This document shows, one piece after another, positions 42,746 to 59,690 of a DNA stretch of 64,000 nucleotides; position 1 is the stretch's first letter; each line of letters starts with the position of its first letter. The stretch is from Coenobita brevimanus (taxonomy: Eukaryota > Arthropoda > Malacostraca > Decapoda > Coenobitidae): assembly GCA_032717465.1 (NCBI GenBank), contig CM064671.1, positions 51,989,998-52,053,997 of the forward strand, read 5' to 3'. The position numbers and the translations under genes are program-made. The notes below the pieces were generated by a model. The model saw only the letters and a program-made list of their open reading frames with translations. It did not search any database and was not told the origin of the DNA.

Positions 42746-43770
42746 AAGATCTTGCAAACCCTTGAAAGATTTTTCTATAGTAAATCTGTCATCCAAGTCT
42801 TCATCTTACCTTCGGAAGCATACGGACTTGAGCCCATGGAGTAAGTTCTACCAATAAACACGAGAGTGACTGGTCGTTCACCCTTGCTTTTTCTCGGATA
42901 TAAACGCTTTCGAGTCGTATCCGATTGGAGTGCATAAGTCCACCAGGCCACCAGGCATCAGTTTGATATTACGGTTGTCACCTAATATATTTATGGTGTC
43001 ACGAGTTAAGTGAAACAATCTGTCTTGCCACTAAACTTAGAGCCACTTGAAAGCAGTACTAGGTCAGGTAAATGGATGGTGATTGACCCCTAAAAGGATT
43101 CACAGATAACGAATCATTGCATTCTTCACTCTTTTAATTGGCAGTGCTCCTTCATAAAACAGCAAAAAAAAAGAGAAAAAAATCTTTGAAATTATAGACC
43201 TTCCATGTTTAGAATCCCTCTGAGTTGACGTATTCTGTGTTTCTAAATGAAGAAGGGCCAGAACCACCACGCTTGGAAACGGAGAACCGTGATTACTAAT
43301 ACAGTAGAACAAGGAGCGGTGCCAAGGCACAACAAACTCGTCCCCGGCAGTCATTTTAGTGTTGACGTACAAACACAAAAGGATATCTAGTCAAAGATGT
43401 CACATTTCAAATTAAGAGTAAATCGAATGAAAATTGACGATTTTATGCCCATTTGATATTTTAGCCCTGAACCACATGACACTGACTCCCTCACCGCTAA
43501 ATGGGGGTTGAGCCTCGTGATGTAATAAGGGATGTTAGAGCATGAAGATTTGAAAGATGCACCTTAACGTTTTTTGTTTCATGTCGATATGACGAAATTG
43601 AAAGGAATTATGGTTAAAAAACTTTTTTTTTTTTTTTTTTTTGGGGGGGGGGCGTAAAGTCTGGGCCTGTTCCTAATTTGGCATAATATTTAAGCAGGTG
43701 ATCAGAAGGTCATAGCCTATCATCCATGTAATTTTAGTCAAAACCGCGCCAGTGGTTTTCCCGTAAAATT
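42746..43770. other. Sequence without recognised features
   Basis: No supported gene. Poly(T)-poly(G) run at 43621-43652. A minus-strand open stretch at 43100-43378 has no recognisable motif or splice context. Confidence 0.4.
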
Positions 43771-43860
43771 GTTAAAACACAGATAGACAAACAGACAAAC
43801 CGGGTGAAAACAATATCCGTCCCCGAGCCCCTCTGGGGCGCGGACGAGTAATTGTCACTA
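43771..43860. repeat. Repeat end with CAGA-type array and GC-rich hairpin
   Basis: CACAGATAGACAAACAGACA leads to ACCGGGTGAAAACAATA and then a GC-rich hairpin (GTCC...CCCC...GGGG...GGAC) at about 43828-43856. Similar arrangements end many dispersed invertebrate repeats. Its class is unknown and no second copy is in the window. Confidence 0.4.
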
Positions 43861-43880
43861 GATGCAATGAAGCAATAAAA

Positions 43881-48560
<4,680 letters not shown>

Positions 48561-48599
48561 CATTGGTCTGACGTACCGGTATTAAACTCCGCGAGACTC

Positions 48600-49190
48600 T
48601 CAAGATGCTCAGTTCTTGAAACACTCCTTCGATCTCTTCCCTCGACGTAGTTATCACATATGCCTACGACACACACATGCTGGACAACACCAAACGCTGG
48701 ACTGCCACGTTACATTCTAGGGTAAGCCATCATGAAGACGAAACTTCGTCAAACTCTTCAGCAAATTAATATGTGGTGTTTCCACATCGCAACCCCACAA
48801 ACATTGCATCATATGCAGAAGATATTTCCATAACAACACAAACGACAACGCAGAGACAGCCTGCTCAGTGCAACAACTTTCCGTCAGTATACTTAAGGCA
48901 TGGGTCAAGGGCGATTGGTTGATGACTGCTTCACCTAAATCCATCACCACACTCATTGCCAACGATAATCACGAGCAGAATTACACCCTCAACATCACAC
49001 TTAACGAAATAACTATGCCACATACCTCTTTCAATAAGATTCTTGAAGTGACATATGACACTGGAAAAACCTTCATAGCCCACATACAAAGACTAAAAAA
49101 CGATGCACCCCCAGACGAAATGCACCTAGAGCAGACCTACATGGACAGACTTTGGACACCAAAAGTAAACACTCTCCCTACTCTGTAAAT
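48600..49190 (+). mobile_element. Decayed ingi/I-like LINE RT fragment
   Basis: Plus strand with several frame changes. SYAEDISITTQTTT (about 48811-48850) resembles the SYADDITI box. The open stretch 48868-49188 then reads LMTASPKSITTLIANDNHEQ and FNKILEVTYDTGKTFIAHIQ, the SP.KS..TLF and K.LGVT.D....F..HI motifs of this LINE group. Sequence to about 49990 may continue it (an IRPSP motif near 49470) but is too eroded to assign. It begins just after the JK poly(A) tail. Confidence 0.6.
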
Positions 49191-50640
49191 ATATGTCAGA
49201 TCAGCGATGTCCTATTCTTCTCAGGAATGTGCTGTCGTCTCATCTGACACACACGATAATACTTTACAGACCATATAGAGAACAACGATTTATGCATCTT
49301 CACTGGCTGCACCAATACTACTCTTGCAGCTCACCTACACCCTATAACTATATTCCTTCCCATTAGAAAATGTCTACATGTGAGGCACACAACTGTATAT
49401 GTTGGCCTTTGCTAACACACAACATATCGGCCAATATATTACAGAGTCACACGATACAATTTGGCACATCAGACCATCACCGCGAACTATACCAGATCCT
49501 GTTCAAGAATATCCTCCTCCAAAAATCCATGAAATAATAATCAAGAAGCACTACATCTCCACTTCGTGCACAGGACAATAGAACACCTCAATCAAAACAG
49601 AATACTGAAAGTCCACTTTCTTGACATCCACCCATCAGAGCCATTCTTTATTAACTCAGATCGACATGACACTTAAGTTAATCTCTACATCACCCAACCG
49701 CTCACCTTTATTGACTTAGATTTGGGCTGAGTGAAATCACAAATGACACATGTCCCACTAACAGAATAAGCCTACATAGCATGACACGACACACTGCACA
49801 ACACACACTTAAACATCAGCAGTGTAAGAAACCTAAGAAACAACCCTATAGAGACGGTTGCTTCTCTGTGATTGTTGGGTCTGCTTGGTCAGTCAGGCTG
49901 AAGTTATGCGGCAACAACACCGACGGTAAAGCACTCCAACTGTCTAGTACGTCGGCAATTAAAAGTAAATCAAAAGGAAATTATTAGTACGACGATCACT
50001 GAAATTCGTAATATTAGTACCTGTCTGAAGTTGAAAAACTAGTAAAAAAGTGTTGTCCCATGTTTTGGGTCGTGTTTTCATTTGAATAATTTAGTACTGT
50101 AGCTGCAGGGCTGTTTTCTATTATTTACATGGTCACCTTCATCTTTTGTGTGGCTGAAAGCTAACGTTAACTTCGGTCCTACCCTATTTCATCCCTTTCA
50201 TATTTTTCTTATTTCTCTGTAAAACTGATATATCACTTTGCTCTCCCATTGCATAAGATGAGTCGACCTCTTGCGACTCAGTGATCATCTCATTTGTCGA
50301 CACCAATATTTTCTGTATTCAAAATGTTAAATATGCGACCAGAATAATTTCTAATGTTCTTTAAAATAGATTAATGGCCATCAATCCCACATGGGTTATT
50401 GTGGCACATAATCTCGCACTGTTCAATACGGCAGATAAGCACCACGTATTTATGATCTCAAGAGGTTGGGGTTCTGCGTCTTCTCCCCCCATTGCTACGT
50501 CTAGCCATAGTATCAAGTAATCAAAGGGGCAAACTGTAAACTTCTGGATTTGTCTGTGAATATTCTGGATATTCAATTCACATAGAGGACCGTTATGATG
50601 ATTAGAAGAGCAGTGTGAAATGAGAGAACAAATGGATACA
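49191..50640. other. Mostly unassigned sequence
   Basis: Possible eroded tail of the ingi/I-like LINE to about 49990, then unique AT-rich sequence. No host exon or RNA gene was recognised. Confidence 0.35.
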
Positions 50641-51308
50641 TTTTTTTTGTTTAATGTGAGGAAGAAGGTATCAAAGGCAACGAGCCACCAAACTGTTCTT
50701 TCCAAGAGAAAAACAAAATACAAGAGAGAGCCAAATTCAAGATCCGATAATTTCGAGATGCCTGGACACACTGCGTTTGAAAGACTGGAGATCATAGGAA
50801 GCAGGAAATATAGACAGAGGAAGACAGTTCCAGAGTTGACCTGTTGCACAAATGAAGGACTGGGAGTAACGGTTAACTCTTGCATTAGAGAGTTGGACAG
50901 AAAAGGGATAAGAGTTTGCTGCTAGATGGGTGCTACGCGCCTGTCGTAGGGATGGAGGAATGCATGCAGACAGTTCAGAGGAGCAGTGACCATTGAAGTA
51001 GCGATAAAAAAAGAGACAAAGATGCAACAGTGCGGCAGAGACAGAGGTTGAATGGAGTCAGTAAGAGGAGGAGAGTTAATGAGGCGAAAAGCCTTTGACT
51101 CCACCCTATTGAGAAGAGCTGTATATGGGGAGCCTCCCCACACATGAGAGTTGTACTCCACGCAGGGGTGGATAAAACCCCTGTATACTGTAGAGTCAAC
51201 AATTGTGCAGGGGTAAAGTAGGAACGGAGTCGGCTTAGCACACACAATCTCTTGGAAGCAGATTTTACAAGAAATGTAATATGATCTTTCCACGATAAGT
51301 CACTCACA
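50641..51308 (-). mobile_element. JK LINE, 5'-truncated inverted copy
   Basis: Minus strand, from [19 protein letters not shown] (near 51300) to the 3' untranslated end and a short A tail (the T-run at 50641-50648). The C-terminal frame here keeps RVNRYSQSFICATGQLWN and [18 protein letters not shown], the correct version of the tail that is frameshifted in the 45.4-48.4 kb copy. An insertion near 51190 and several stops break the upstream frame. It lies 2.1 kb from, and opposite to, the near-intact copy. Confidence 0.92.
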
Positions 51309-51814
51309 GCCTCTGAAGAGTCGTGATGTAGTAGTTTGGTGGTTACAGAAATTTTTACTCCTTGAAAGAACGATAGTTCGAAGCCAGACACGGGCAGAAA
51401 CCAGTTTATCTGGATACCGCTAAAACTGACTTTAATTCTCTCTTACAAGATTCACAAATATATCCTAAAAATATCTCCACTCATATCATGACATCAACCT
51501 TGAATAAAACAGCAATCACCCTGTGAGTTTGGCCAAAGTGGTGAGGTGATCATATGTGGCAGGTAAAAAGACTGCTCAGCCTTATCAGGGAATGGATTGT
51601 GAATGCCTAAATTTTTTTTTCATAAGAGCGGCGGGTAGTTACAACTGGATCAACGATGGTGAAATCCATATTTATTTATTGTTCTGGCCTCGCTTTCTTG
51701 AAACGTCAAAGCCGGCGGACTGCAGGATAAGACTGCCTTTTTTTTTTCTTTTTTTTTTCTGAAATCCATTGTTTTCCTTTTAATGGATAGGGGGAGAGCA
51801 GTTAGATGCAGCTG
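51309..51814. other. Sequence without recognised features
   Basis: Unique sequence with T-runs at 51740-51760. No supported gene. Confidence 0.4.
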
Positions 51815-54216
51815 TGTGTTGTCTTTAAGTGATTGAATGGAAAAGTTAGATACCTTGGAGGAAGGTAGAGTTTTTCCCCTGTACAAAGGAAAACGGAAAA
51901 AAATGTGTGATAATCACAGAAGCATTTGTCTTCTGTGTGTAGTAGGAAAAGTGTAGGTAAGATACTTATTGACAGAGTTAGGGAACTCGCAAACGAATTA
52001 GGTGGGGAAGAACACGGAGGATTTGGGAAAGGAAGAGGTCGTGTAGATCAGATACTCATCATTAGGTCTTTAGTGGCAATATTCTGGAGAAGGGAAAGAA
52101 GTTGTATGCGGCCTTCATGGATTTGGAGAAAGCATATGACTGAGTGGATAGACAAGGAATATGAAAAATTTTAAAAATATACCAGCTAAATGGGAAGCAT
52201 TTTAATGCAATGAAGAGTACCGTATGTATGAGAGTGCTAAGCTTGCAGTGCGTGAGGAGAGTGAACTGAGTGATTTTTTCTTTCTGAATGTTGGATTGAA
52301 ACAGGGATGTGTCATGTCTCCGTGGTTCGTCAGTCAGTATATGTATGGAGTTATAAAACAGATAGAAGGTAGGGCAGAGGATGTTGGAGTGGCCCTAATG
52401 AGAGTGTCACGAATTGGTGCAAGCGTGTTTATAAGTTCGTAACATTTTATTCAGAGTGAAAACCGTGAATTCTAGTGGAATTCTCATTGTGTATCGCTCA
52501 ATTTAACCGTCCACGTATTCACTCGATTGGAACGGTTTTCAGAACATTTTTCACTGTTTCATAAGTGATCGTCCTTGCGCGTGACATTGGTGCCTTTGCT
52601 GAGTGATTTATTGTGAGTGTGTATCGCTCACTTTATTTTCGTTGACCGTTGAGCAAGCACATCCATCCCTCGCCCGCTTCCATAATTCGAACTTAGTCAG
52701 GCTTGGATCGTTGTACAGCGAGTTCCTGAAATCTCCACCTACAGTAGTGCGAGTCGGCGAAGAGCGTTCAGCGTATTGCAGCGTCCGTCCTACGTATCGA
52801 CTCCCAGTCATTCCGCTTAGCCCCTCCACTGACCAGTTTTTCCTAGGTTTAAGTGTTAGCGTTTGAATGAGGAAGTGAGTGTGTTCTCCTTGTTATTTTG
52901 ACTTCATTTTGAGACTCATGTAACGTACATTTATTTCATTGTAATTAATAAATTTACAGTTCCTTTTCTTCGAGCTTGATGTAATGTAAACTCGTGTTTT
53001 ATTTCTCCACATTAAGCTTATTTTAGTTGCCACTCCTAGTTGCACAAACGCTTTGCATTATTCATAACTGGTACTTAAGCCAGTCCTTTTGTATTAAGCT
53101 TAAATCATTTGTGCCAAGGAGGAGTTAATGCACTGCCAGGAACCTGTTTATCATTAATAGCATTAGTTATTGATTGTCAAGGATGGAGTCACTTTCTCTA
53201 GAGGCTAACAGTACTAACAAACAGCACGTGTGAGTAATTAGTCTCTGCTGTGTACTGTTGAGAATGTTTATAAATTCTCATCCTTAGAGAATCGGCGAAG
53301 TAAGCCGACATAAAGTAAAACTGCTTGATTTCACAAGCTAATTCATTGTCTCTATTTTCAAGCAAAACACATAACCTTTATTCAATTTTTAAATTCTCAA
53401 AAACCCCGTGACAGAGAGAGGGCAGAGTTAGGAAACTTCTTGTACTGTTGTTTGCAGATGATGTTGTATTGTTAAGTGAAGCCTAAGGGGAGAGCGTGTA
53501 AGAAACGGACTCTAAAGGTGAATGTACAGTAGGAAAGAGTAAAGTTATGGTCTTCAAGAGAAATGAAGTCGCTGAATGTACAGTGAGGTCGGATGATAGG
53601 AAAATGGAAAATGTGAATGCCTTTAAGTTCTTTGGAAGTGTGATAAGTAAGGATGGAAGTTTTGAGGATGAAGTGCTTGAATGGGTAAAACAAGGAAGAA
53701 AGGTTGCTTGTTCTTCAAAAGCAGTGAAAAGAATTGGAGAAATGAGCAAGGAAGAAAAGAAAGTCGCTGCATGAGAGTGTTGTGCTACCAACTCGAACGT
53801 ATGGGAGTGAAGCTTGGGCCTTATTGGAAGAACACAAGTCAAGAGTGAGAGCAGTGGAAATGAGTTATCTGAGAGGAGCATGTGTAGTAACATGGAGAGA
53901 CAGACTGACAAATGAGGAGGTGAAGGAGCATTGTGTTGTGGAAGTGGATGTGATAGACAGCTTTAGGAAAAATGGATTGAGGTGGTTTGGCCATGATAGA
54001 GGATGTAGGGCGGGAGACTAACGAGGAACATATGTGAGAGATGTGGAGAGGGGGAGAGGGAGGGGTAGACCAAGGAAGAGATGGAGAGATGGAGCGGAAA
54101 GGTATGAGAGAGGGGTGTGAGCTGGGTGGAGGGCAGGGAAATGGCAGAGGACAGGGCGACATGGAGGCAATTTGTTTGTGGCCACACTTTACAGGATTAA
54201 GGCGGCTGGCAATAGA
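51815..54216 (+). mobile_element. RB: RTE-like LINE, split by a solo LTR
   Basis: Plus-strand RT remnant: PLYKGK and ICLLCVVGKV (51880-51955), an FGKGRGRVDQILIIRSL region (52020-52075), KLYAAFMDLEKAYD (52098-52140) and GLKQGCVMSPWF (about 52290-52330). The coding sequence breaks at 52404 and resumes at 53414 with VRKLLVLLFADDVVLLSEA. The C-terminus follows (FKRNEVAECTV, FKFFGSVISKDGSFED, SRVRAVEMSYLRGACVVTWR, LRWFGH). The 3' end has TTTGTTTGTGGCCACAC, AGGATTAAGG and CTGGCAATAGATAGA. Frameshifts, for example near 53775 and 54020, kill the frame. Confidence 0.9.
52405..53413. mobile_element. Solo LTR with GAGAG target duplication
   Basis: 1009 bp beginning TGTCACGAATTGG and ending CCCCGTGACA. 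The 7-bp tips TGTCACG/CGTGACA are perfect inverted repeats with the TG...CA ends of LTRs. GAGAG occurs immediately outside on both sides (52400-52404 and 53414-53418). Removing the LTR and one GAGAG restores the RB reading frame. AATAAATTT (about 52946) may be a polyadenylation signal. A 5-bp duplication fits Ty3/Gypsy or BEL elements. No internal part remains. Confidence 0.93.
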
Positions 54217-54445
54217 TAGAATGACAGAGTGTATAATTCATTTATGACAACCAGATTCAGTATAAATAAACTTTATGTTACTAAATTTAGAGTTATTCAT
54301 TTATGACACTCAAATTCTAAAGAAATAGCATTTACATTACTAATGGGCACCAAGGCTTGTTGACGTCGCCAGTGGTGTTCGAACGAGTAGTGTCGGACAG
54401 AATTTGGAGCTGAATCAATCTTAAAATTTTACATGGAGGTTAGCC
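54217..54445. other. Sequence without recognised features
   Basis: Short AT-rich stretch with two ATTCATTTATGACA motifs (54237 and 54296), about 59 bp apart. Nothing else was seen. Confidence 0.4.
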
Positions 54446-55515
54446 ACTTGCTACGATTTGTGTGCAAAGCTGGCGAGTTGGGTGGTTAAATCTTTAAAAT
54501 TGCGCATTTACGCAATAAAAAAAGAAGAAGTCATCTCTAGTGTGATAACTGATGAAGTAAAGAAAGCTTTGACAGGAGTAATGAAGAGTAAAGCAGCCGT
54601 TGATGATGGTATCAATGCTGACCTTATTAGGGTGCGGATAACTGCGTTAATACGAAATGTTTAGAAATCTGGGTTGTACCCGCGTTTGGAAAATGCATCT
54701 ATTTTTCTGCATCATAAAAAAGGTGGCGAAAAGAACTACCATCCAATTAGTAATCAGCCTGTTCTATAAATTCATTAGAAGAAAGTCTTAACAAATTGGA
54801 TTAATCAAAACTTTGATGCAAACCAACCAAGAGAACAGGTAAGATTTCTAAGTGGTTACTTGACAAAAGACCATATTCAAATTATTAAGCAAGTGACTAA
54901 AAAAAACTTCAGAATATAAGACACTTTATGCATGACACTATTTTGTTGATTATAAGAAAGTATTTGATTCACCTAAACCATGTGCAATTACAAGAGGAAT
55001 TCGATGACAAAATGTAGAAAAAAAATTCTTCAAAGTAATAGATGATATTTATAATAATAACACGGTTATCATAACACTCCCTAAGGACAGCCTGAAAAGT
55101 CCATTTAAGAAAGGAATTACACAAGCAGAGATAATTTCACTCAAGTTATTCACTAAGTGATTAATGGACGTCTTTAGAGATTTAGATTGGGATGACAAAG
55201 GAATGAATAAAGGGATTAATACTGAGCAATCCTAGATTTACAGACAACATAATCCTTTTCAACGAATCGGGGAAGTAAGTACAAGAAATGATAGATGACC
55301 TGAACAAAGAGAGCCTGAGGGTAGGCTTGAAAATTAATATGTAGTCGAAGATTATGATTAACAAACACTTTTATACCCATTCAGTAAATAAAGGAGATGA
55401 AGACTAGAATGTAATGAGGAACACGTATACCAGTGGCAGGCAGTTCAGGCAGACCTAGTCCACGACAATGAAATCAAACGAAAAATAACAATAGGATGGA
55501 GGCTTTTGGAAACTA
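54446..55515 (+). mobile_element. RC: RTE-like LINE, decayed RT
   Basis: Plus strand, many stops. TDEVKKALTGVMKSKAAVDD with GINADLIR (54550-54630), LENASIFLHHKKGGEKNYHP (54690-54750), ANQPREQVRFLSGYLTKDHI (54820-54880), a degraded FADD box (about 55235-55262), QEMIDDLNKESLRVGLKIN-like residues (55280-55340) and GHDNEIKRKITIGWR (about 55460-55500) follow the order of RTE/BovB-type RT motifs. This is the RT counterpart of the endonuclease fragment at 36545-37357, but a separate copy. Confidence 0.8.
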
Positions 55516-55609
55516 AGTAACTACCCGAAGGATAAGCATTTAAAGTGGGATCTCCCAGTGTACGAGAATATGGTCGACAAAATGCTCCGAATATTGAAAA
55601 TTTCGCATA

Positions 55610-55940
55610 TTTGAGGCGACTGCTGAATCGGTAGAGAGGCGGCCTGCAGTCCTAATGGACCCAGGTTCGAATCCCGTCTGTGGCAGGGAATATTTCAAGG
55701 ATTTGGATTTCATTAAAGCAGACTTTACTGTTCTACCAGAAGACCCGCCGACGTGTCGAAAAAATACCCTCCCTAATACCAATACACCAGTCCTGTACGA
55801 GACAGCCCTAGCATGCATTCAGTATGGACCGTGGGTGTTAGCGCCGAGGTGGTGACATGTGGAGATGTGTATGACTACTGTGCCTTGGGATAGGCCCTGA
55901 AACCTTTGTCCAGAGTCGGACACATTAAAACAAATATCAG
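55610..55940 (+). mobile_element. tRNA-derived SINE
   Basis: The head at 55612-55690 resembles a tRNA: an A-box-like CTGAATCGGTAGAG, then TGCAGTCC, and a perfect B box GGTTCGAATCC (55664-55674). The body continues to an A-rich end near 55930 (ACATTAAAACAAATATC). The head lacks a closing acceptor stem, so it is not a tRNA gene. Confidence 0.68.
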
Positions 55941-56015
55941 TCAAGGGAAATGAATGTATATGGTCGACACTTCTCCCAGTCTTTATCGTTTACAGTATTT
56001 GCCCATTATTGACTA

Positions 56016-56324
56016 TCATGGTAAGAAAGACTTTTGCTCAAAGAAGGATGATAGACCTCTGAATGTAGTGTGCAAGGCAGTGCTCCATTTGTATAACTGC
56101 GGGATTAACAACCATATTGTGCTCGTCAACTTGCTGGCCTCCATAACGTTTGACGGTTCGTAAATCTGCTCCTTGTTCTTGAAAATGTTCTTCACAGTCG
56201 ATTCACCTAAGCCAGGTTCACACCCAATGTTTGAGTTCGTTTTACCTTGCTTATTCAACCCTATAACCTTCAGTTTCAGCTCCAAAGTGATCCTCTTATT
56301 CTTGGAATGGGACGGTGGGGCCAT
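56016..56324 (-). pseudogene. pogo/Tigger transposase N-terminal fragment
   Basis: From the ATG at 56322-56324 the frame reads MAPPSHSKNKRITLELKLKV, then KQGKTNSNIGCEPGLGESTV and KNIFKNKEQI. This is the CENP-B/pogo N-terminal helix-turn-helix. Substitutions such as EPGLG for the usual ELGLG, and an unrelated-looking C-terminal part, show decay. The DDE catalytic core is absent. Confidence 0.72.
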
Positions 56325-56645
56325 GATGTAACAGGTGAACAAAAGCATACCTTGTACAGTGCTAAAAACACCACAATATGCAGGCGCATCACGGGCAGAC
56401 ACAGACTGAGAATCTTGAGACCTGACCTGAGTGACGTTGTGAGGGAGGGAAAGGGTGGGAAACCGATCAGCCATCTGTTGGTGGTTTCAGACGCTACTAT
56501 TTTGAGGGGGAACAGTTTGTCTCTTGCTTTTAAACGACTGATTCGCATTTTAGAACGACATTTTGCATATTATTTTCTTTTACTGACTCAAATTCGCGTA
56601 TTAGGTGTTTCGCATATTGAGATCCCACATACTGGGAGACCCTAG

Positions 56646-56786
56646 TATACCATTATGTCAAGAGAGACCGCTATATACCCACTGTTTCCTTCATATTGTA
56701 CCTAATGGATCAAAAACTTGGAGTCTATCAAAATCTTTGGAAGGAAAATTTAGGAGTGCTCAGAGAGGAATGGCAGAGATTGTTTG

Positions 56787-56870
<84 letters not shown>

Positions 56871-57335
56871 CCTGGATGAGGAAAATGATATTTATGATAC
56901 AGTCACTACAATAATAATAAAATCAAGAAACACTATATTGGAATTGTATACCCTTTGATCTGTTACTTCTCAAAGAAGTGATAAACCTTCTACCGAATTT
57001 AGTGAAAAGTTACCCGGTACCCTGGAGTGCTGTTGTGGTAGCCTCACGTCTATTGTTCTGAGACGTTGCCGCCAAACTGTACGATTATAAAGAGAGTGAG
57101 TCAGGGTTTACACACGCCACGCAAGCACACGTGACTGTATTCGATGCAACCAGGGGTTAAAAACTGAATACGTTATTTGCTTATCGGAGGACTAGGTGTT
57201 GTCAGGCAGTCATTTCACCATGTGGCTTTACTTGAATTATTTATCATTGATTAATTTAAACGGACGAAATGGCAATAAGTATTAACTTGTTATAACTACA
57301 AAAATGAATTCATGTATTAAGACTGTATATCTGTA
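56646..57335 (+). mobile_element. RC-like LINE 3' end, copy 1
   Basis: SKTWSLSKSLEGKFRSAQRG (56710-56770) matches the ..ETWSLTK..ERKLRSAQRGME motif near the end of RTE-type RTs. Where the coding would continue with a RDRKR-like stretch there is a (GA)n run (56791-56868), followed by ASWMRKM as expected for ASWIRE. The remainder to 57335 matches 59065-59645 and is probably 3' untranslated sequence. Confidence 0.6.
56791..56868. repeat. (GA)n microsatellite in an RT coding remnant
   Basis: About 39 GA units, read in frame as alternating Arg-Glu, at the position of a basic stretch in related RTs. Confidence 0.95.
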
Positions 57336-57360
57336 TCTACAGTATATCTTTCTATGTATC

Positions 57361-57368
57361 TAGATACA

Positions 57369-57402
<34 letters not shown>

Positions 57403-57420
57403 CATGCATACATACATATT
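57361..57420. repeat. (CATA)n microsatellite
   Basis: About 12 CATA units with slight variation at the end. Confidence 0.95.
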
Positions 57421-57774
57421 TGCACAAGTACGTTGTGTGTGTTGGGATGTGAGGGTGTACATGTGTGTTACAACGCTTTTGTATACTTGTCTACGTACTC
57501 TCTAACGCTGTTTTTTAATGTCATTTAGATACAAGATTTTCACTCACTTATTTCCTTTGCCATCCAAGATTCTAAATTATAAACAACACAAAATAGGTAC
57601 ACAGGAAACACTTATATGCGTTTTCTACTCTCTTTGCTGGTTTACCGATAACTTGTTGTTTATTAATTCTAGACAATTCACGACACAGTGAATTGAAGAC
57701 GTTATGATTGTAAGGACCATAGAAGTACTTATGATCTTGATCATTTTATTCTTATTTTTCACAATTTCATGGGA

Positions 57775-57856
57775 TATATACATAAAGTTACCCGCACACC
57801 CTGCCCTTGGGTGGGAAAGGAGGTCCGGATGAAGATGATGATGATCATAAGTATAA
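57775..57856 (+). mobile_element. RE LINE, 3'-terminal fragment
   Basis: CGCACACCCTGCCCTTGG, GTGGGAAAGGAGGTCCGGAT and a (GAT)n tail match the 3' end of the RE element at 2256-2330 (opposite strand). Only about 80 bp are present. Confidence 0.65.
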
Positions 57857-57989
57857 TACGGAAAGTTACGAAGACGTAAAAGTTGATGAACTAACAACGG
57901 AGTGTCATGTGTTATCCACCATATGTAATACACTTCGTCACACATACCACTGATGTTCTCGCCTGATCTCGAAGTGTGGCGTTAGTATA

Positions 57990-59010
<1,021 letters not shown>

Positions 59011-59108
59011 AAATGTTTTGTTACCGAACTAGAGAATGGCAAAAGCACTGGGAGTAAGAGAAAAGAGAGAGAGAGAGCGATCCGTAGAGGAAACTATGCT
59101 CAGCAAGA

Positions 59109-59163
<55 letters not shown>

Positions 59164-59645
59164 TGTAAAAGGGAAGAGAAGTAAGTTGAGACTATAGTCA
59201 CTACAATAGTAACTGGATGAAGGAACACCATAAATGGAAATGTATACCACGTAAGTCTTACCCCTTGTTCTGTTCCTTCCCAGAGAAGTGATAAACCTTC
59301 TGTTGACTGTAGTGAAAAGATTCTGGCTATCCTGACAAGTTGTTGTGGTGGCCACACGATTATTGTGCTGAGGCGTTTCCGCCAGCCTGTACTATTTATA
59401 AACACAGTGCGTCAGGGTCTGCGCACGTCTTGTAAGAACATGTGATTGTAATCGATGGAAACGGGGGGTGAATGTCCTAACACGTAATTTGCTTATCGGA
59501 GGGCTTGGTGCTGCCAGGCAGTCGCCTTTCCATGTAAACAAGGTAGTTTTGGTTAAATGTTTCATCCGTGAATAAACGGCGAATTGGCGATAAGTATTTA
59601 CTGGTAATAACTCCAAGAATGACTTCATATGTTTTGACAATATGT
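59011..59645 (+). mobile_element. RC-like LINE 3' end, copy 2
   Basis: Direct repeat of 56760-57335: (GA)n run (59065-59160), then ATAGTCACTACAATAGTAACT, AGAAGTGATAAACCTTCTG, TTGTTGTGGTGGCCACACG and TTTGCTTATCGGAGG. Upstream residues EWQKHWE weakly match the coding end of copy 1. Overall a clear but diverged second copy, 2.3 kb away in the same orientation. Confidence 0.6.
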
Positions 59646-59690
59646 AATAATAATAATAATAAAAATAATAATAATAATCTATCTATCTAT
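59646..59690. repeat. (AAT)n and (ATCT)n microsatellite
   Basis: AATAAT run followed by ATCTATCTATCT, the latter being the 3' tail of the minus-strand RA element. Confidence 0.93.

Larger units (their letters stand above)
55543..56645 (-). mobile_element. pogo/Tigger-like element, decayed, with SINE inside
   Basis: Inverted ends near 55545-55562 (GTGGGATCTCCCAGTGTACG) and 56624-56645 (reversed TAGGGTCTCCCAGTATGTG), the right end followed by TA. The minus strand encodes an N-terminal transposase fragment with a CENP-B-type helix-turn-helix. The rest of the transposase is missing. A tRNA-derived SINE occupies 55610-55940. Confidence 0.68.

Noticed and set aside
43100..43378. 92-codon minus-strand ORF as a gene
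   Set aside because: No recognisable motif, no convincing splice sites and a low-complexity F/K-rich part from an A-rich run.
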